64,000 nucleotides of DNA, taken from Pinirhizobacter sp036499745. GTDB taxonomy: Bacteria > Pseudomonadota > Gammaproteobacteria > Xanthomonadales > Rhodanobacteraceae. The notes below the pieces were generated by a model that worked only from the letters and a program-made list of their open reading frames with translations, was not told the origin of the DNA and ran no database searches. The number at the start of each line of letters is the position of its first letter. Position 1 is the stretch's first letter. Made by a program: the position numbers and the translations under genes. Shown piece after piece: positions 17,836 to 27,067 of this stretch. The DNA lies in contig NZ_DASYDG010000050.1 of assembly GCF_036499745.1 (NCBI RefSeq), forward strand, positions 39,419-103,418. Reading direction: 5' to 3'.

Positions 17836-18813
17836 ATGATCCCCACCTCTGCCCGCCTGCTCCGGCTGCTCTCGCTGCTCCAGCAACGGCAGGCCTGGGC
17901 GGGCACGGAACTCGCCAACCGCCTCGAAATAGACCCGCGTACGTTGAGGCGTGATGTGGACAAGCTGCGTTCACTTGGCTACGCCGTGCATGCCAGCGCA
18001 GGACATGGGGGTGGCTACGCCCTGGGTAGCGGTCCCTCCATGCCACCGGTGCTGCTGGACGACGACGAGGCGGTGACCTTGTCGGTGGCGCTGCATGCGG
18101 CCGGCGGCATGGTGGGCAACCTGGAACCCGCCGCGCGATCCTTGTTGCAGAAGCTTGGCCAGATGTTGCCGACGCGCCTGCGCGATCGCGCCACCGCCAT
18201 ACAGGCGGTGACGATCAGCTTGCACGAGATGGGGCCTTTGTCCGATGCCGCGACACTTACCGCTGTCGCTGCCGCCTGCCGCGATCACCGTCGCCTGCGC
18301 TTTGAATACTCCAGCCACGAAGGAGTTGTGAGCCGCCGGACGGTGGAACCATGCTCACTGGCAAGGCTGGGCCACCGCTGGTACCTGGTGGCGTGGGACG
18401 TCGAACGCGCCGACTGGCGCAGTTTTCGTGTCGACCGGATTCGTTCGGCGGAAGCGACCGGATCCACCTTCGAACCGTCCGAACCTCCCGGGGGTATTGC
18501 GGCCTATATTCAGCAGGCGATTGCCATCGCGCCATTCGAACATCGCATCCGCCTGCGGCTGAGCGGCTCGCTTGGCGAACTTTCCCTGCGTATTCCCAGC
18601 TGGTGCGGTGTGCTCGAGGCCGAGACCACGAGCACGTGCATCCTTACCACCGGTGCTGATTCCACCCTTGGCGTGGCGAGCCTGGCGATCATGGCGGGCG
18701 TGGAAGCTGAGCTCCTGGACGATCCGCCGATCGCTGCGGAACTGCGCGATATCGCCGCGCGTTTTGCGCGGGCGATGGGAATCGCCGAAGCAATTCCCCG
18801 ATCAGGGAATTGA
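17836..18813 (+). CDS. YafY-type HTH/WYL-domain transcriptional regulator
   Basis: A 325-aa protein. An N-terminal DeoR-like helix-turn-helix (residues 1-60: LLRLLSLLQQRQAWAGTELA, IDPRTLRRDVDKLRSLGY) is followed by a WYL domain around residues 140-200 (RLRFEYSSHEG, LARLGHRWYLVAWDVERADW, FRVDRI). WYL domains sense ligands or nucleic acids. The ATG at 17836 begins the HTH; upstream in-frame codons have no similarity. It is divergent from the GFA gene, a frequent pairing. Confidence 0.92.
   Translation: MIPTSARLLRLLSLLQQRQAWAGTELANRLEIDPRTLRRDVDKLRSLGYAVHASAGHGGGYALGSGPSMPPVLLDDDEAVTLSVALHAAGGMVGNLEPAARSLLQKLGQMLPTRLRDRATAIQAVTISLHEMGPLSDAATLTAVAAACRDHRRLRFEYSSHEGVVSRRTVEPCSLARLGHRWYLVAWDVERADWRSFRVDRIRSAEATGSTFEPSEPPGGIAAYIQQAIAIAPFEHRIRLRLSGSLGELSLRIPSWCGVLEAETTSTCILTTGADSTLGVASLAIMAGVEAELLDDPPIAAELRDIAARFARAMGIAEAIPRSGN
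18791..18812. terminator. Weak bidirectional stem-loop between WYL gene and porin
   Basis: CAATTCCC (18791-18798), 6-base loop, GGGAATTG (18805-18812). The 8-bp stem overlaps the end of the WYL gene and stands 3 bp before the convergent porin stop. It has no T-run and is AT-rich in part, so termination is only suggested. Confidence 0.3.
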
Positions 18814-18815
18814 TA

Positions 18816-20009
18816 TCAGAACATCACCTGCGCGCGAAACTCCAGGACGTTGGGATCCACCACCACGTCGCGGCGAGTGCTGTCGGCATGCACGTAGTTG
18901 CCCTGGAGCTTCAGATAACGGTTGATGTACCAGTTCGCACCGAAGGTGACGTCGTGCTCCTTGCCACCGAGGTTAGCGCCGTCGTCGAGGTTGAGCTCGC
19001 TGTAACGCAGGGCAAGTTCCACGGCGCCCCAGGGCCCTTTGGGCTTGACGTCGGCGACGTTGCCCGCGGCATAGCCGCGCGATTCGCCGGTGATCACCCA
19101 GCTGACAAAGGCGTAGTAACCATCGGCCGAATACGAGGGCCTGCCGCCCTGGCGATTGATGTCGGCGTGAAGGTATTCAGCCTGTACGGACCAGGGACCT
19201 TCGATCATGAGCCCTTCCAGGCCACGCCGGTCGATCGAATCGGTGAAGGCCACGACACCCGAATCCACCAGCCGCGTATCGGTGAGGCTGGCTTCCGGTT
19301 TGCTGCGCAGCCGTGCGCCTGGAGGCGTTGCAACGCCACGTCCGTCGGTGATCCAATCCGGCGTTTCGCGCGATGCGGAAACGCCCAGGTGCAGCACATT
19401 TCCCGGCGCATTGAAGGGTGTCCAGGCGACACGGCCGGCCGCCATGTGCCCATCTGAATCGCCCCCCAGGTCGCCGCCGGTGTAGTAACCGAGATTGATG
19501 ATGTATGACGGTCGCGCCAGGGCCCAATCCACGCCAACCCGGCGTGACGCATAGATGGCCTGGATCGGCAGCGCCGTCTCCATGAACGTGGTGGAACCGG
19601 TGCCGGTGTTGCCCTCGAATCCAACGGGAGTCTTGGTAAAGCCGGCTCGCAAGGCACCCATGTCGGTACCGAACAGGGCCTTGGTCTGCACGCGGGCGAA
19701 GACGTCAAGCCAGGTCTTCGCCTGGAAGTCATAGACGGCAGTGGCGTCGTAAACGCCGGCCTTCTTGATGAAGGCACCGAACTCCTTGCGCCGGTTGGTC
19801 TGCGCGTCCTCAAGGGCACCATCGCTGCCGGAATAGCGATCGACGTCGTATTGGTATTTCACCGACATGCCCAGGTCCGTGCCATCGGCGAAGACGTAGT
19901 GCGTGGGCCAGTTATCGAACCCATAGGGGCCATTGGCAGCGTCCGCGGCAATGGCGAAAAACGGCACGGCAAGCAGCAAAGGCGCCCATGCCCACGACTT
20001 CGACTTCAT
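18816..20009 (-). CDS. OprP/OprO-type phosphate-selective porin family protein
   Basis: A 397-aa outer-membrane protein with signal peptide MKSKSWAWAPLLLAVPFFAI (cleaved near ADA). It has alternating amphipathic strands and family features: QTNRRKEFGAFIKKAGVYDA, AVYDFQAKTWLDVFARVQ, and a C-terminal barrel ending VLEFRAQVMF with the aromatic last residue required for assembly. Members of the OprP family form anion-selective trimers for phosphate or polyphosphate, but related porins in Xanthomonadales carry other solutes. AGGGGAA precedes the ATG, and a near-consensus promoter lies upstream. Confidence 0.88.
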   Translation of the reverse strand: MKSKSWAWAPLLLAVPFFAIAADAANGPYGFDNWPTHYVFADGTDLGMSVKYQYDVDRYSGSDGALEDAQTNRRKEFGAFIKKAGVYDATAVYDFQAKTWLDVFARVQTKALFGTDMGALRAGFTKTPVGFEGNTGTGSTTFMETALPIQAIYASRRVGVDWALARPSYIINLGYYTGGDLGGDSDGHMAAGRVAWTPFNAPGNVLHLGVSASRETPDWITDGRGVATPPGARLRSKPEASLTDTRLVDSGVVAFTDSIDRRGLEGLMIEGPWSVQAEYLHADINRQGGRPSYSADGYYAFVSWVITGESRGYAAGNVADVKPKGPWGAVELALRYSELNLDDGANLGGKEHDVTFGANWYINRYLKLQGNYVHADSTRRDVVVDPNVLEFRAQVMF

Positions 20010-20046
20010 ATTCCCCTGCCCGACTAATATCTACGAATAGTGCGGA

Positions 20047-20075
20047 TTTATAGGGGACATTCCCGATTTAGTCAA
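20047..20075 (-). promoter_or_regulatory. Near-consensus sigma70 promoter of porin gene
   Basis: On the minus strand, TTGACT (20075-20070) and TATAAA (20052-20047) are separated by exactly 17 bp. The -10 is 38 bp upstream of the porin ATG. This is the best promoter in the window. The spacer holds a small palindrome, GGGAATGTCCC, that could be an operator. No pho box was recognised. Confidence 0.75.
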
Positions 20076-20099
20076 AAAACTGCAACATTCGAGCTGTCG

Positions 20100-20175
20100 A
20101 TGGGCGGCCCGCCGGGATTCACCACGGTGTGACCCAACGGACGGCAGTGGTAGACGATATGCCCGGTGTGCATCC
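20100..20175 (-). pseudogene. Possible relic of a GH43 3' segment
   Basis: On the minus strand this stretch can be read as HIVYHCRPLGHTV, matching WYIVYHRHPLGDTV of the GH43 enzyme encoded at 15406-16398. Bases 20125-20171 match 15516-15562 at about 35 of 47 positions by eye. No start, stop or other GH43 part remains, so if real it is a remnant of a duplicated or decayed gene. The match is short and chance cannot be excluded. Confidence 0.3.
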
Positions 20176-20381
20176 GCCTGGCGTCCCGCTCCGTACCCAT
20201 AGGGTCTACGCAAGGAAAGCGCAGGTGACCGGGGGGTCGATGACAGTGTTTCCGTGGGCAGGGGCGGTGAGACGCACGAATCGATGAAGGATCAGGAGAT
20301 CGACCGTGGTTAGGGAGCCGCGGCGCGGCCTTCGACGGGTCGTCCGCGGTCACATCCGAGAGATCGACGTGAGGTACCACC
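20176..20381. other. Non-coding leader region before DUF4331 operon
   Basis: No supported gene in this stretch. It should hold the promoter of the DUF4331 operon, but I see no clear -35/-10 pair. GAGG lies 7 bases before the GTG start at 20382. Confidence 0.4.
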
Positions 20382-21878
20382 GTGAAATTGAAACTTACCT
20401 GCATGGCCATTGCGCTGGGACTGGCGCCGGCATGGGCGATGGCATCAAGCCATCGCGAGGCCCCGTTCATCGCCACCCAACCGCAACTCGATGCCAGCGA
20501 TTTCTACATGTTCATGAGCTACGAAGCCAACCGGGCCGGCTATGTGACCTTGTTGGCCAACTACGACCCGCTGCAGGACGCCTATAGCGGGCCTAACTTC
20601 CACTCGCTCGATGAAGATGCCGCCTACGATTTCCACATCGACAATAGCGGCAATGGCCGCGCCGACCTGACCTTCCGCTTCCGCTTCAACAACAACACCA
20701 GGAATCTTTCCGTTCCCGCCGGCGGCCAGAACCAGGCCGTGCCGCTGATCAACATCGGTGGCATCACCAGCACCGACCAGAGCAAGCTCAACCGGATCGA
20801 AACCTATTCGGTGGAAGTAATGAAAGGCGAGTACTCGCTCTGGCGCGGGAAATCGCTGGTGAACACCGCCAATGGCTCGAGTACGTTTACCAAGCCGGTG
20901 GACAACATCGGCAACAAGTCCATCGCCAACTACGAAGGTTATGCCAGCGCTTACGTCTATAACGTAAAGATCCCCGGCTGCGCAGCGCCCGGTCGCGTGT
21001 TCGCCGGGCAGCGCAAGGATGGATTCGTGGCCGACCTCGGCGCGATCTTCGACCTTGTCAACCTCAACCCGCTCGGCGCCCGGGATTCCACCCCCAACGC
21101 ACTGACACAGAAGAACGTGACCACCCTCGCCCTGGAGGTACCGGCATCGTGCCTGGTGGCATCGAGCAAGCAGCCGATCATCGGTGGCTGGACCACATCG
21201 AGCACACCTCGCTACCGCGTGCTGAACAACGGCGACAAGCCTTATGGCTTTGCCGATTACGTCCAGGTGTCACGCCTGGGCTCGCCACTGGTCAATGAAC
21301 TGGTGATCGGGCTTAAGGACAAGGACAAGTTCAACGGCAGTTCACCCTCGCAGGACCGCCAGTTCCTCAGCTATGTGACCAACCCGACGGTACCTGTGCT
21401 GTTGAACGTGCTGTTCGCCACCGCCGTGCCGCAGACACCACGCCAGGACCTGGTAAGCGTATTCCTGACGGGCGTTGCCGGCCTGAACCAGCCGGCCCAT
21501 GTCACCCCGGCCGAGGAGCTTCGCCTCAACACCTCGATCGCGGCCAAGGCACCGGCAGCCCAGAACGACCTGGGCGTGATCGGCGGCGACACCTCCGGCT
21601 TCCCCAACGGACGCCGCCCTGTCGATGACGTGGTCGACATTGCCCTGCGTGCCGAGGAAGGCGCGCTGTGCAGCACGGCCATCGGCACCTGCGGTGGGCA
21701 GACCACCGATCCCAACGCAGGCGCGCCGTTCACCGATGGCGCTCGTGCGGCTGGCCCAACCGCGGCCACCTCGTCGGTTACCGGCGCGGTATCGGCAGCC
21801 GATACCTACCTTGACCACTTCCCGTATCTCAACACCCCGGTTCCCGGCTCGGTAAACACCCCGATCGCGGCCCAGTAG
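20382..21878 (+). CDS. Exported DUF4331-family protein
   Basis: A 498-aa protein read from a GTG start with GAGG 7 bases upstream. Signal peptide MKLKLTCMAIALGLAPAWAM is followed directly by SSHREAPFIATQPQLDASDF, the DUF4331 signature, with YMFMSYE and the FRFRFNNN strand. A later NGRRPVDDVVDIALR is also typical. The function of the family is unknown; it is periplasmic or secreted. It heads a four-gene operon with a TPR protein, a HupE-like membrane protein and a TonB receptor, an arrangement I recognise from other Proteobacteria, which points to import of a metal or small cofactor. Confidence 0.92.
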   Translation: MKLKLTCMAIALGLAPAWAMASSHREAPFIATQPQLDASDFYMFMSYEANRAGYVTLLANYDPLQDAYSGPNFHSLDEDAAYDFHIDNSGNGRADLTFRFRFNNNTRNLSVPAGGQNQAVPLINIGGITSTDQSKLNRIETYSVEVMKGEYSLWRGKSLVNTANGSSTFTKPVDNIGNKSIANYEGYASAYVYNVKIPGCAAPGRVFAGQRKDGFVADLGAIFDLVNLNPLGARDSTPNALTQKNVTTLALEVPASCLVASSKQPIIGGWTTSSTPRYRVLNNGDKPYGFADYVQVSRLGSPLVNELVIGLKDKDKFNGSSPSQDRQFLSYVTNPTVPVLLNVLFATAVPQTPRQDLVSVFLTGVAGLNQPAHVTPAEELRLNTSIAAKAPAAQNDLGVIGGDTSGFPNGRRPVDDVVDIALRAEEGALCSTAIGTCGGQTTDPNAGAPFTDGARAAGPTAATSSVTGAVSAADTYLDHFPYLNTPVPGSVNTPIAAQ

Positions 21879-21940
21879 CAAACCGGCGACGTTCGCCCAT
21901 GGCCATGCCCGCAGGCATCGACTTCGAACGCCGCTACGCC

Positions 21941-23167
21941 ATGCGACGCCCCACATGGGGTGGCGCATGGTTGATCTTTTCCCTGTGGTTGGTGGCATGG
22001 ATGCCGCTACCCACTTCGGCCCAGGACACCAGCCCCTATATTCCTGCAAGCGCCGACACGGTGCTGCAACACGTGCCGCCGGCGACCGATCCGCGCGTGC
22101 GCCAGTTCGAAGCATTGCGCCAGGATGCCGCGCATCATCCCGGGGACGCCGCACGCGCCGTGGCGCTTGCCAAGGCCTACGTCGACTACGGCCGCGCTAC
22201 GGGCGATGCCCGTTACCTTGGCCGGGCCATCGCGGTGATCGATCCCTTCATGAAGGCCGTCGATCCACCTGTACCGGTGCTTCTGCTGCATGCCACCGTG
22301 CAGCAAAGCCGCCACGCCTTCGCCGCGTCACGTACGGAATTGGACCAGGTGCTCAAGCGTGATCCCGGGAACGTGCAGGGGTGGCTGACGCTCGCCACCG
22401 TGGCCATGGTGCAGGGTGATTTCAGCACCGCCAACAAGGCATGTGTACATCTGGCCAATACCGGCGGCGACTTCATGGGCCTTGTATGCAGCGCTTCGTT
22501 GCGCTCGCTCGACGGCCATGCGCGCCAGGCCTACGCCATGCTGACCCTGGTCCAGGATCCCGGCCCCAAGGCGCCACCGGCCATTCATTCATGGATTGAA
22601 GGCCTGATGGCCGACACCGCGGCGCGCATGGGCGATGCGGCCGCCGCCGACGGCCATTTCCGCCAGGCGCTGCAATTCACGCCAGGAGATAATTTCCTGT
22701 TGGCGGACTACGGTGAATTCCTGCTCGGCCAGGGCCGGCCACGGGAAGCGCTGGCGTTGGTAGCCGACGACCCGACCTCCGATACCTCGTTCCTGGTCCG
22801 CGTGACGGCGAAGGTGATGATGAACGCGCCGGATGCAGCGAAGGACATCGCCCAGATGGATGCGCGCTTTGCTGCCATGGACCAGCGCGGCGACCACGTA
22901 TTCCTGCGTGAGGAGGCCGACTTCCGACGCGTGGCGCACCAGGACGCCAACGGCGCATTGACCCTGGCCCGCGAAAACTGGAAGGTGCAACGGGCCTCGA
23001 AGGATGCACGCGCTTATCTTGCTGCCGCGATCGCCACAGGCCATCCGGCGGCGGCCAGCGAAGTGATCGACTTCATCAGGGCAACGGGCATGTCTGACCC
23101 GATCCTCGACCCGCTGGTACAACAGGCCACGGCCGCAGCCGTGGACTCGAAGGCGAAACGCCGATGA
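21941..23167 (+). CDS. Exported TPR-repeat protein of the DUF4331 operon
   Basis: A 408-aa protein from ATG 21941 (signal MRRPTWGGAWLIFSLWLVAW, cleaved near TSAQ); an upstream ATG at 21899 would add 14 residues before the signal. Neither has a good shine-dalgarno. The body is helical with tetratricopeptide-like units, e.g. LDQVLKRDPGNVQGWLTLAT and HFRQALQFTPGDNFLLADYG. Such proteins scaffold assemblies in the periplasm. It overlaps the HupE-like gene by ATGA, so the two are translationally coupled. Confidence 0.88.
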   Translation: MRRPTWGGAWLIFSLWLVAWMPLPTSAQDTSPYIPASADTVLQHVPPATDPRVRQFEALRQDAAHHPGDAARAVALAKAYVDYGRATGDARYLGRAIAVIDPFMKAVDPPVPVLLLHATVQQSRHAFAASRTELDQVLKRDPGNVQGWLTLATVAMVQGDFSTANKACVHLANTGGDFMGLVCSASLRSLDGHARQAYAMLTLVQDPGPKAPPAIHSWIEGLMADTAARMGDAAAADGHFRQALQFTPGDNFLLADYGEFLLGQGRPREALALVADDPTSDTSFLVRVTAKVMMNAPDAAKDIAQMDARFAAMDQRGDHVFLREEADFRRVAHQDANGALTLARENWKVQRASKDARAYLAAAIATGHPAAASEVIDFIRATGMSDPILDPLVQQATAAAVDSKAKRR

Positions 23168-24300
23168 GGTGGTTCGCGCTCGTGCTGATCGCGACGGCCT
23201 GCCTTGTCTCGCCGCCCGATGCCATGGCCCACAAGGAAAGCGACGCCTACCTGACGTTGAAGACAGACCCGGGTGACCCCCACCGCTTGCATGGCCAGTG
23301 GGACATCGCCCTGCGTGACCTTGATTTCGCCATCGGCATCGACAGCAACCACGATGGCGCGATCACCTGGGGCGAAGTGCAGGCGCATAAGGGAGCGATC
23401 GAAGCCTACGCCCTGCCCCGCCTGGTGGTGAAGGGCGATGGTTTGACCTGCGAACTGCAGGCCACCGGCCAGGCGATCGACGCGCACACCGATGGCACCT
23501 ATAACGTGCTCACCTTCGACGCCGTCTGCGACAAGAACATACCCAGCCGCCTGACCGTGGTCTACAACCTCATGTACGAAGTGGATCCGTACCATCGTGG
23601 CATCGTCACCATCCACGATGGCGCGAAAGTCGCCGGTGCCGTATTGGGCCCATCGCATACCCAAGCCAGCCTTGACCTGCACGAGCCTGGGCGCTGGAGT
23701 GAATTCACCAGTTTCCTGGTCGATGGCGTGTGGCACATCTGGACGGGCACCGACCATATCCTCTTCCTGCTCTCGTTGCTGTTCCCCGCCGTGCTGGTAC
23801 GCCGCTTCTGGCCAGCATGCGTGGACGTGATCAAGATCGTCTCGGCTTTCAGCGTGTCGCATTCGGTCACCTTATCGCTGGCGGTGCTGGGCATCGTGCA
23901 CGTACCTAGCCGGCTGGTGGAATCAGGCATCGCGCTATCGGTGCTGGTGGCAGCGTTGAACAACGTCTACCCGCTGGTGCATCGCCGTGTGTGGTTGATT
24001 GCCTTCGCCTTCGGCTTCATCCACGGTTTGGGTTTTGCCAGCGCACTCACCGGCCTGCAACTGCCACCGGGCGCCATGGCGGCCTCGCTCGGTGGTTTCA
24101 GCGTAGGCGTGGAAATTGGCCAGGAAGCGATCGTGCTGGCGTTCCTGCCGCTGGCCTTCCTGGTGCGATTAACACGCTTCTACCGGTTCGGCGTGGTGCG
24201 CGTGGGCTCCTGGTTGATCGTGGCCATTGCCGCGGGATGGTTCATCGAACGCGCCTTCGATGTGGTGATCCCGGGTTTTGCATCGATCCTGCCGAACTAG
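23164..24300 (+). CDS. HupE/UreJ-family membrane protein with EF-hand loop
   Basis: A 378-aa protein. A signal peptide (about residues 1-22) is followed by an extracytoplasmic domain (about 23-185) and then six or seven membrane helices. Residues 60-71 (DSNHDGAITWGE) form a complete EF-hand loop with ligands at positions 1, 3, 5, 9 and 12. The HupE_UreJ_2 signature HIWTGTDHILFLLSLLF (His191, Asp197, His198) and FIHGLGFASAL follow. Related HupE/UreJ proteins are nickel permeases, so metal transport is inferred but not shown. It is coupled by ATGA to the TPR gene and 10 bp from the TonB receptor. Confidence 0.9.
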   Translation: MRWFALVLIATACLVSPPDAMAHKESDAYLTLKTDPGDPHRLHGQWDIALRDLDFAIGIDSNHDGAITWGEVQAHKGAIEAYALPRLVVKGDGLTCELQATGQAIDAHTDGTYNVLTFDAVCDKNIPSRLTVVYNLMYEVDPYHRGIVTIHDGAKVAGAVLGPSHTQASLDLHEPGRWSEFTSFLVDGVWHIWTGTDHILFLLSLLFPAVLVRRFWPACVDVIKIVSAFSVSHSVTLSLAVLGIVHVPSRLVESGIALSVLVAALNNVYPLVHRRVWLIAFAFGFIHGLGFASALTGLQLPPGAMAASLGGFSVGVEIGQEAIVLAFLPLAFLVRLTRFYRFGVVRVGSWLIVAIAAGWFIERAFDVVIPGFASILPN

Positions 24301-24310
24301 GGGCCGAACC

Positions 24311-26425
24311 ATGACCTCATTCGCCTTGACCTGCGTCGGAGTGCTGTGTACCTGCCTGGCGGCGTTCGCTCCGCGCCTGGCAGTAGCCGCATCGACGACA
24401 ACAGCAGCCGATGCGCCGGCCAGCCCTTCATCGGCAGCCACGCTTGCCCAGGTGAACGTTGTCGGCCACTACGACAATGGCGTGGGAACCTCGAATGCCG
24501 CTTCGCAGGGCGTGATCCTGGGCACACTGTTGCAGGACATCCCCCTCTTGCGACCCGGCGAGATACTGGAGGCCATTCCCGGGCTGGTGGTGACCCAGCA
24601 CTCCGGCGAAGGCAAGGCCAACCAGTATTTCCCGCGCGGCTACAACCTCGATCATGGCACCGACTTCGCCACCTCCGTCGATGGCGTACCGGTGAACATG
24701 CCGACCAACGGGCATGGGCAGGGCTACAGTGACATCAATTTCCTGATACCCGAATTGGTCGAACGCATCGACTACCGGAAGGGTCCGTATTTTGCCGGCA
24801 ACGGTGACTTTTCATCGGCGGGATCCGCAGACATTCATTACCGTTCCTCCCTGCCCGCGCCGATCCTCGATCTTACGTACGGCACCGACGGCTATCGCCG
24901 CGCCTTGCTGGCAGGATCCACCACCCTCGCGCAGGGTCCCACCTTGCTTGGTGCCGTCGAATCCATACGCGAGGACGGACCCTGGCGCCATCCCGACCGC
25001 ATGCGCAAGGCAAACGGCTTCGCGCGCCTTGAAAACGGCGATGCGCAACATGGCTGGTCGGTCGACACCCTGGTCTACACGGCCCGGTGGAATTCCACCG
25101 ACCAGGTGCCACTGGAACTGATCCAGTCCGGTGCCCTGTGCCGGTTCTGCGCACTGGACCCTTCCGACGGCGGCCGTACCGCGCGGGCCATCGTGTCCGG
25201 ACAATGGCATATCCAGGATCGCGATGGCTACCTCAGGGCTTCAGCCTACCTGGAGCATTACCGCCTGCAGCTATGGTCGAACTTTACCTATTTCGAGGAC
25301 GACCCGGTTCGCGGGGACCAGTTCAACCAACGCGACGCGCGCAATATCTATGGGACGACCCTGGCTAAAGGCTGGGAAGGATCCTGGTTCGGCCACGACA
25401 CAACGACCGAGGCCGGCCTCCAGTTGCGCCACGACCAGATCCACGTGTCCCTGCTGGACTCGCAGGGCCGGCAACCGTTCGCCACCGTCAGCAACAATCA
25501 GGTCGGCGAAACCGAAGCCGGCCTATATGTGGAGAACTCAACCGCCTGGACCCCATGGTTTCGCAGCCTGGCCGGCGCACGCCTGGACGCGATCGCCCTG
25601 GACCTGGATTCCGCAACCTTTGCGCGCAATAACGGGCGCGTGTACGACCAGCGCATCTCTCCCAAACTCGCCCTGGTGTTCGGGCCTTGGCAAAAGACCG
25701 AATTCTTTCTCAACGCAGGCAGCGGCCTGCACAGCAACGACGCCCGTGGCGTGGTCAATCGCTTCGACGAAACCACTGGCGAACCCTTGCACCGTGCCCC
25801 GGCGCTGGTGGGAAGCGTGGGCGAGGAACTGGGCGTGCGTACCGAGATCATTGCCGGTCTGCAGAGTTCACTTGCCCTGTGGCAGCTCAACAGCGACTCG
25901 GAGCTGGTCTACGGCGCCGACGCCGGCGGCACCGAAATCAACGGCGCCAGCCGGCGCCATGGGGTGGAGTGGAACAACCACTGGATCATCAATGACCATG
26001 TGCTGTTGGACGCCGACCTTGCCTGGACCCACGCTCGCTATGCCCACGACGACGAAAACGGCCAGGACGGCGACCGCATTCCCAACGCCGTAAGCAAGGT
26101 GGGCTCGATCGGGATCACCCTGCACCGGCTCGGCCCATGGAGCGCGGACATCAAGACGCTGTACATCGGCGGCTACCCGCTGTCGCAAGACGGTTCGCTG
26201 CGCGCACCACCCTCGGTGGTCACCAACCTGCGCCTGCGGCGGGAATTCTCCCCCCGCGTGGCATTGACCCTGGACGTGCTGAACGCCTTCGACCGGAAGT
26301 ACTTTGACATCGCTTACGACCAGGACTATCGGTTAACGCCTTCAAGCCCGCTGGTGGCTGACGGGGTAACGGTGCACCCCGGGCAGCCTCGCGAATACCG
26401 ACTCTCCCTCCATGTCACCCTGTAG
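24311..26425 (+). CDS. TonB-dependent receptor of DUF4331/HupE operon
   Basis: A 704-aa receptor. From the ATG at 24311, signal MTSFALTCVGVLCTCLAAFA is cleaved near AVAAS. The plug has LLQDIPLLRPGEILEAIPGL, VTQHSGEGKANQYFPRGYNL and FATSVDGVPVNMPTNGHGQG, an unusual plug found in receptors next to HupE-like genes. The barrel includes RISPKLALVFGP and ends EYRLSLHVTL. With the HupE-like protein it would make a two-membrane route for one solute, possibly a metal complex; this is inferred from the operon. The longer frame to 24278 lies inside the HupE gene. Confidence 0.92.
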   Translation: MTSFALTCVGVLCTCLAAFAPRLAVAASTTTAADAPASPSSAATLAQVNVVGHYDNGVGTSNAASQGVILGTLLQDIPLLRPGEILEAIPGLVVTQHSGEGKANQYFPRGYNLDHGTDFATSVDGVPVNMPTNGHGQGYSDINFLIPELVERIDYRKGPYFAGNGDFSSAGSADIHYRSSLPAPILDLTYGTDGYRRALLAGSTTLAQGPTLLGAVESIREDGPWRHPDRMRKANGFARLENGDAQHGWSVDTLVYTARWNSTDQVPLELIQSGALCRFCALDPSDGGRTARAIVSGQWHIQDRDGYLRASAYLEHYRLQLWSNFTYFEDDPVRGDQFNQRDARNIYGTTLAKGWEGSWFGHDTTTEAGLQLRHDQIHVSLLDSQGRQPFATVSNNQVGETEAGLYVENSTAWTPWFRSLAGARLDAIALDLDSATFARNNGRVYDQRISPKLALVFGPWQKTEFFLNAGSGLHSNDARGVVNRFDETTGEPLHRAPALVGSVGEELGVRTEIIAGLQSSLALWQLNSDSELVYGADAGGTEINGASRRHGVEWNNHWIINDHVLLDADLAWTHARYAHDDENGQDGDRIPNAVSKVGSIGITLHRLGPWSADIKTLYIGGYPLSQDGSLRAPPSVVTNLRLRREFSPRVALTLDVLNAFDRKYFDIAYDQDYRLTPSSPLVADGVTVHPGQPREYRLSLHVTL

Positions 26426-26467
26426 CCTGCCCATGGAAAGCAGGTAATGGCCAGCACCTGCATCGAA

Positions 26468-26992
26468 TTACTTGCCCAGGAATGATTTCCCTTGCTTGAG
26501 CACCGTATCGCAGACCTTGGTGGTGAGCTTGGACTTCAAATCGCTGTTGCCGCCACCGAGGCTGTTCAAATCCACCGACTGGCCGTTACCACCCTGCAGG
26601 ATGCCTTTCGCACCGCTCAGGTAGCCCGGATCGCTGGTGGAAGTACCACCGCCCTGCGCGCTGGCGTTTGACCCGCCGGTAAGCTTTGACAACATGTTGC
26701 CCTTGCTGGCCGAGGTATCGCCACCGGCCATGGGTGTGGATGAGGCACCGCCCATCTTGCCAAGGAGCTTGTCCTTGATTCCCGCGGCACCGGAATTTCC
26801 ACCCAGGTAATTGTTCTGTACGCAATACTGCAGCAGGCCCGAGACATTGCCCATGCTTCCGGACTTCATCGACGTGCCGCCGCCACCGAGCATGCCGCCG
26901 AGCTTGCTCAAGTCCTGTGCTGTAGCACTACCAGCCATTGCGAGCAATGCACCTGCACAGGCAAGGGCGATCACACTGATCCGCATCTTCAT
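26468..26992 (-). CDS. Exported DUF2501 (YjjA-like) protein
   Basis: A 174-aa secreted protein from ATG 26992, with GGAGG 7 bases upstream. Signal peptide MKMRISVIALACAGALLAM is cleaved near ATAQ. The mature part is Gly/Ser-rich and carries DUF2501 features: SGLLQYCVQNNYLGG, IKDKLLGKMGG, DPGYLSGAKGILQGG and KVCDTVLKQGKSFL, with two conserved Cys that may form a disulfide. Function is unknown. It lies downstream of a large TonB receptor on the same strand, separated by a strong hairpin, so it is probably transcribed separately. Confidence 0.88.
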   Translation of the reverse strand: MKMRISVIALACAGALLAMAGSATAQDLSKLGGMLGGGGTSMKSGSMGNVSGLLQYCVQNNYLGGNSGAAGIKDKLLGKMGGASSTPMAGGDTSASKGNMLSKLTGGSNASAQGGGTSTSDPGYLSGAKGILQGGNGQSVDLNSLGGGNSDLKSKLTTKVCDTVLKQGKSFLGK

Positions 26993-27032
26993 GAGCGTGC
27001 CTCCATGTAAAGGTCCACGCATTCAACACCTG

Positions 27033-27058
27033 CCGGCGTTACGAGTTCGTAACGCCGG
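27033..27058 (-). terminator. 12-bp perfect stem-loop after TonB receptor
   Basis: CCGGCGTTACGA (27033-27044) and its exact complement (27047-27058) are separated by 2 bases. It follows the stop of the receptor gene by 10 bp on the minus strand and precedes the DUF2501 start. There is no T-run, but the position fits a terminator. Confidence 0.6.
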
Positions 27059-27067
27059 AAATGTGCA

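Noticed and set aside
20072..20476. 134-codon minus-strand ORF as an intact gene
   Set aside because: Its 5' half overlaps the DUF4331 gene antisense and only a short GH43-like patch is recognisable, so it was kept only as a possible relic.
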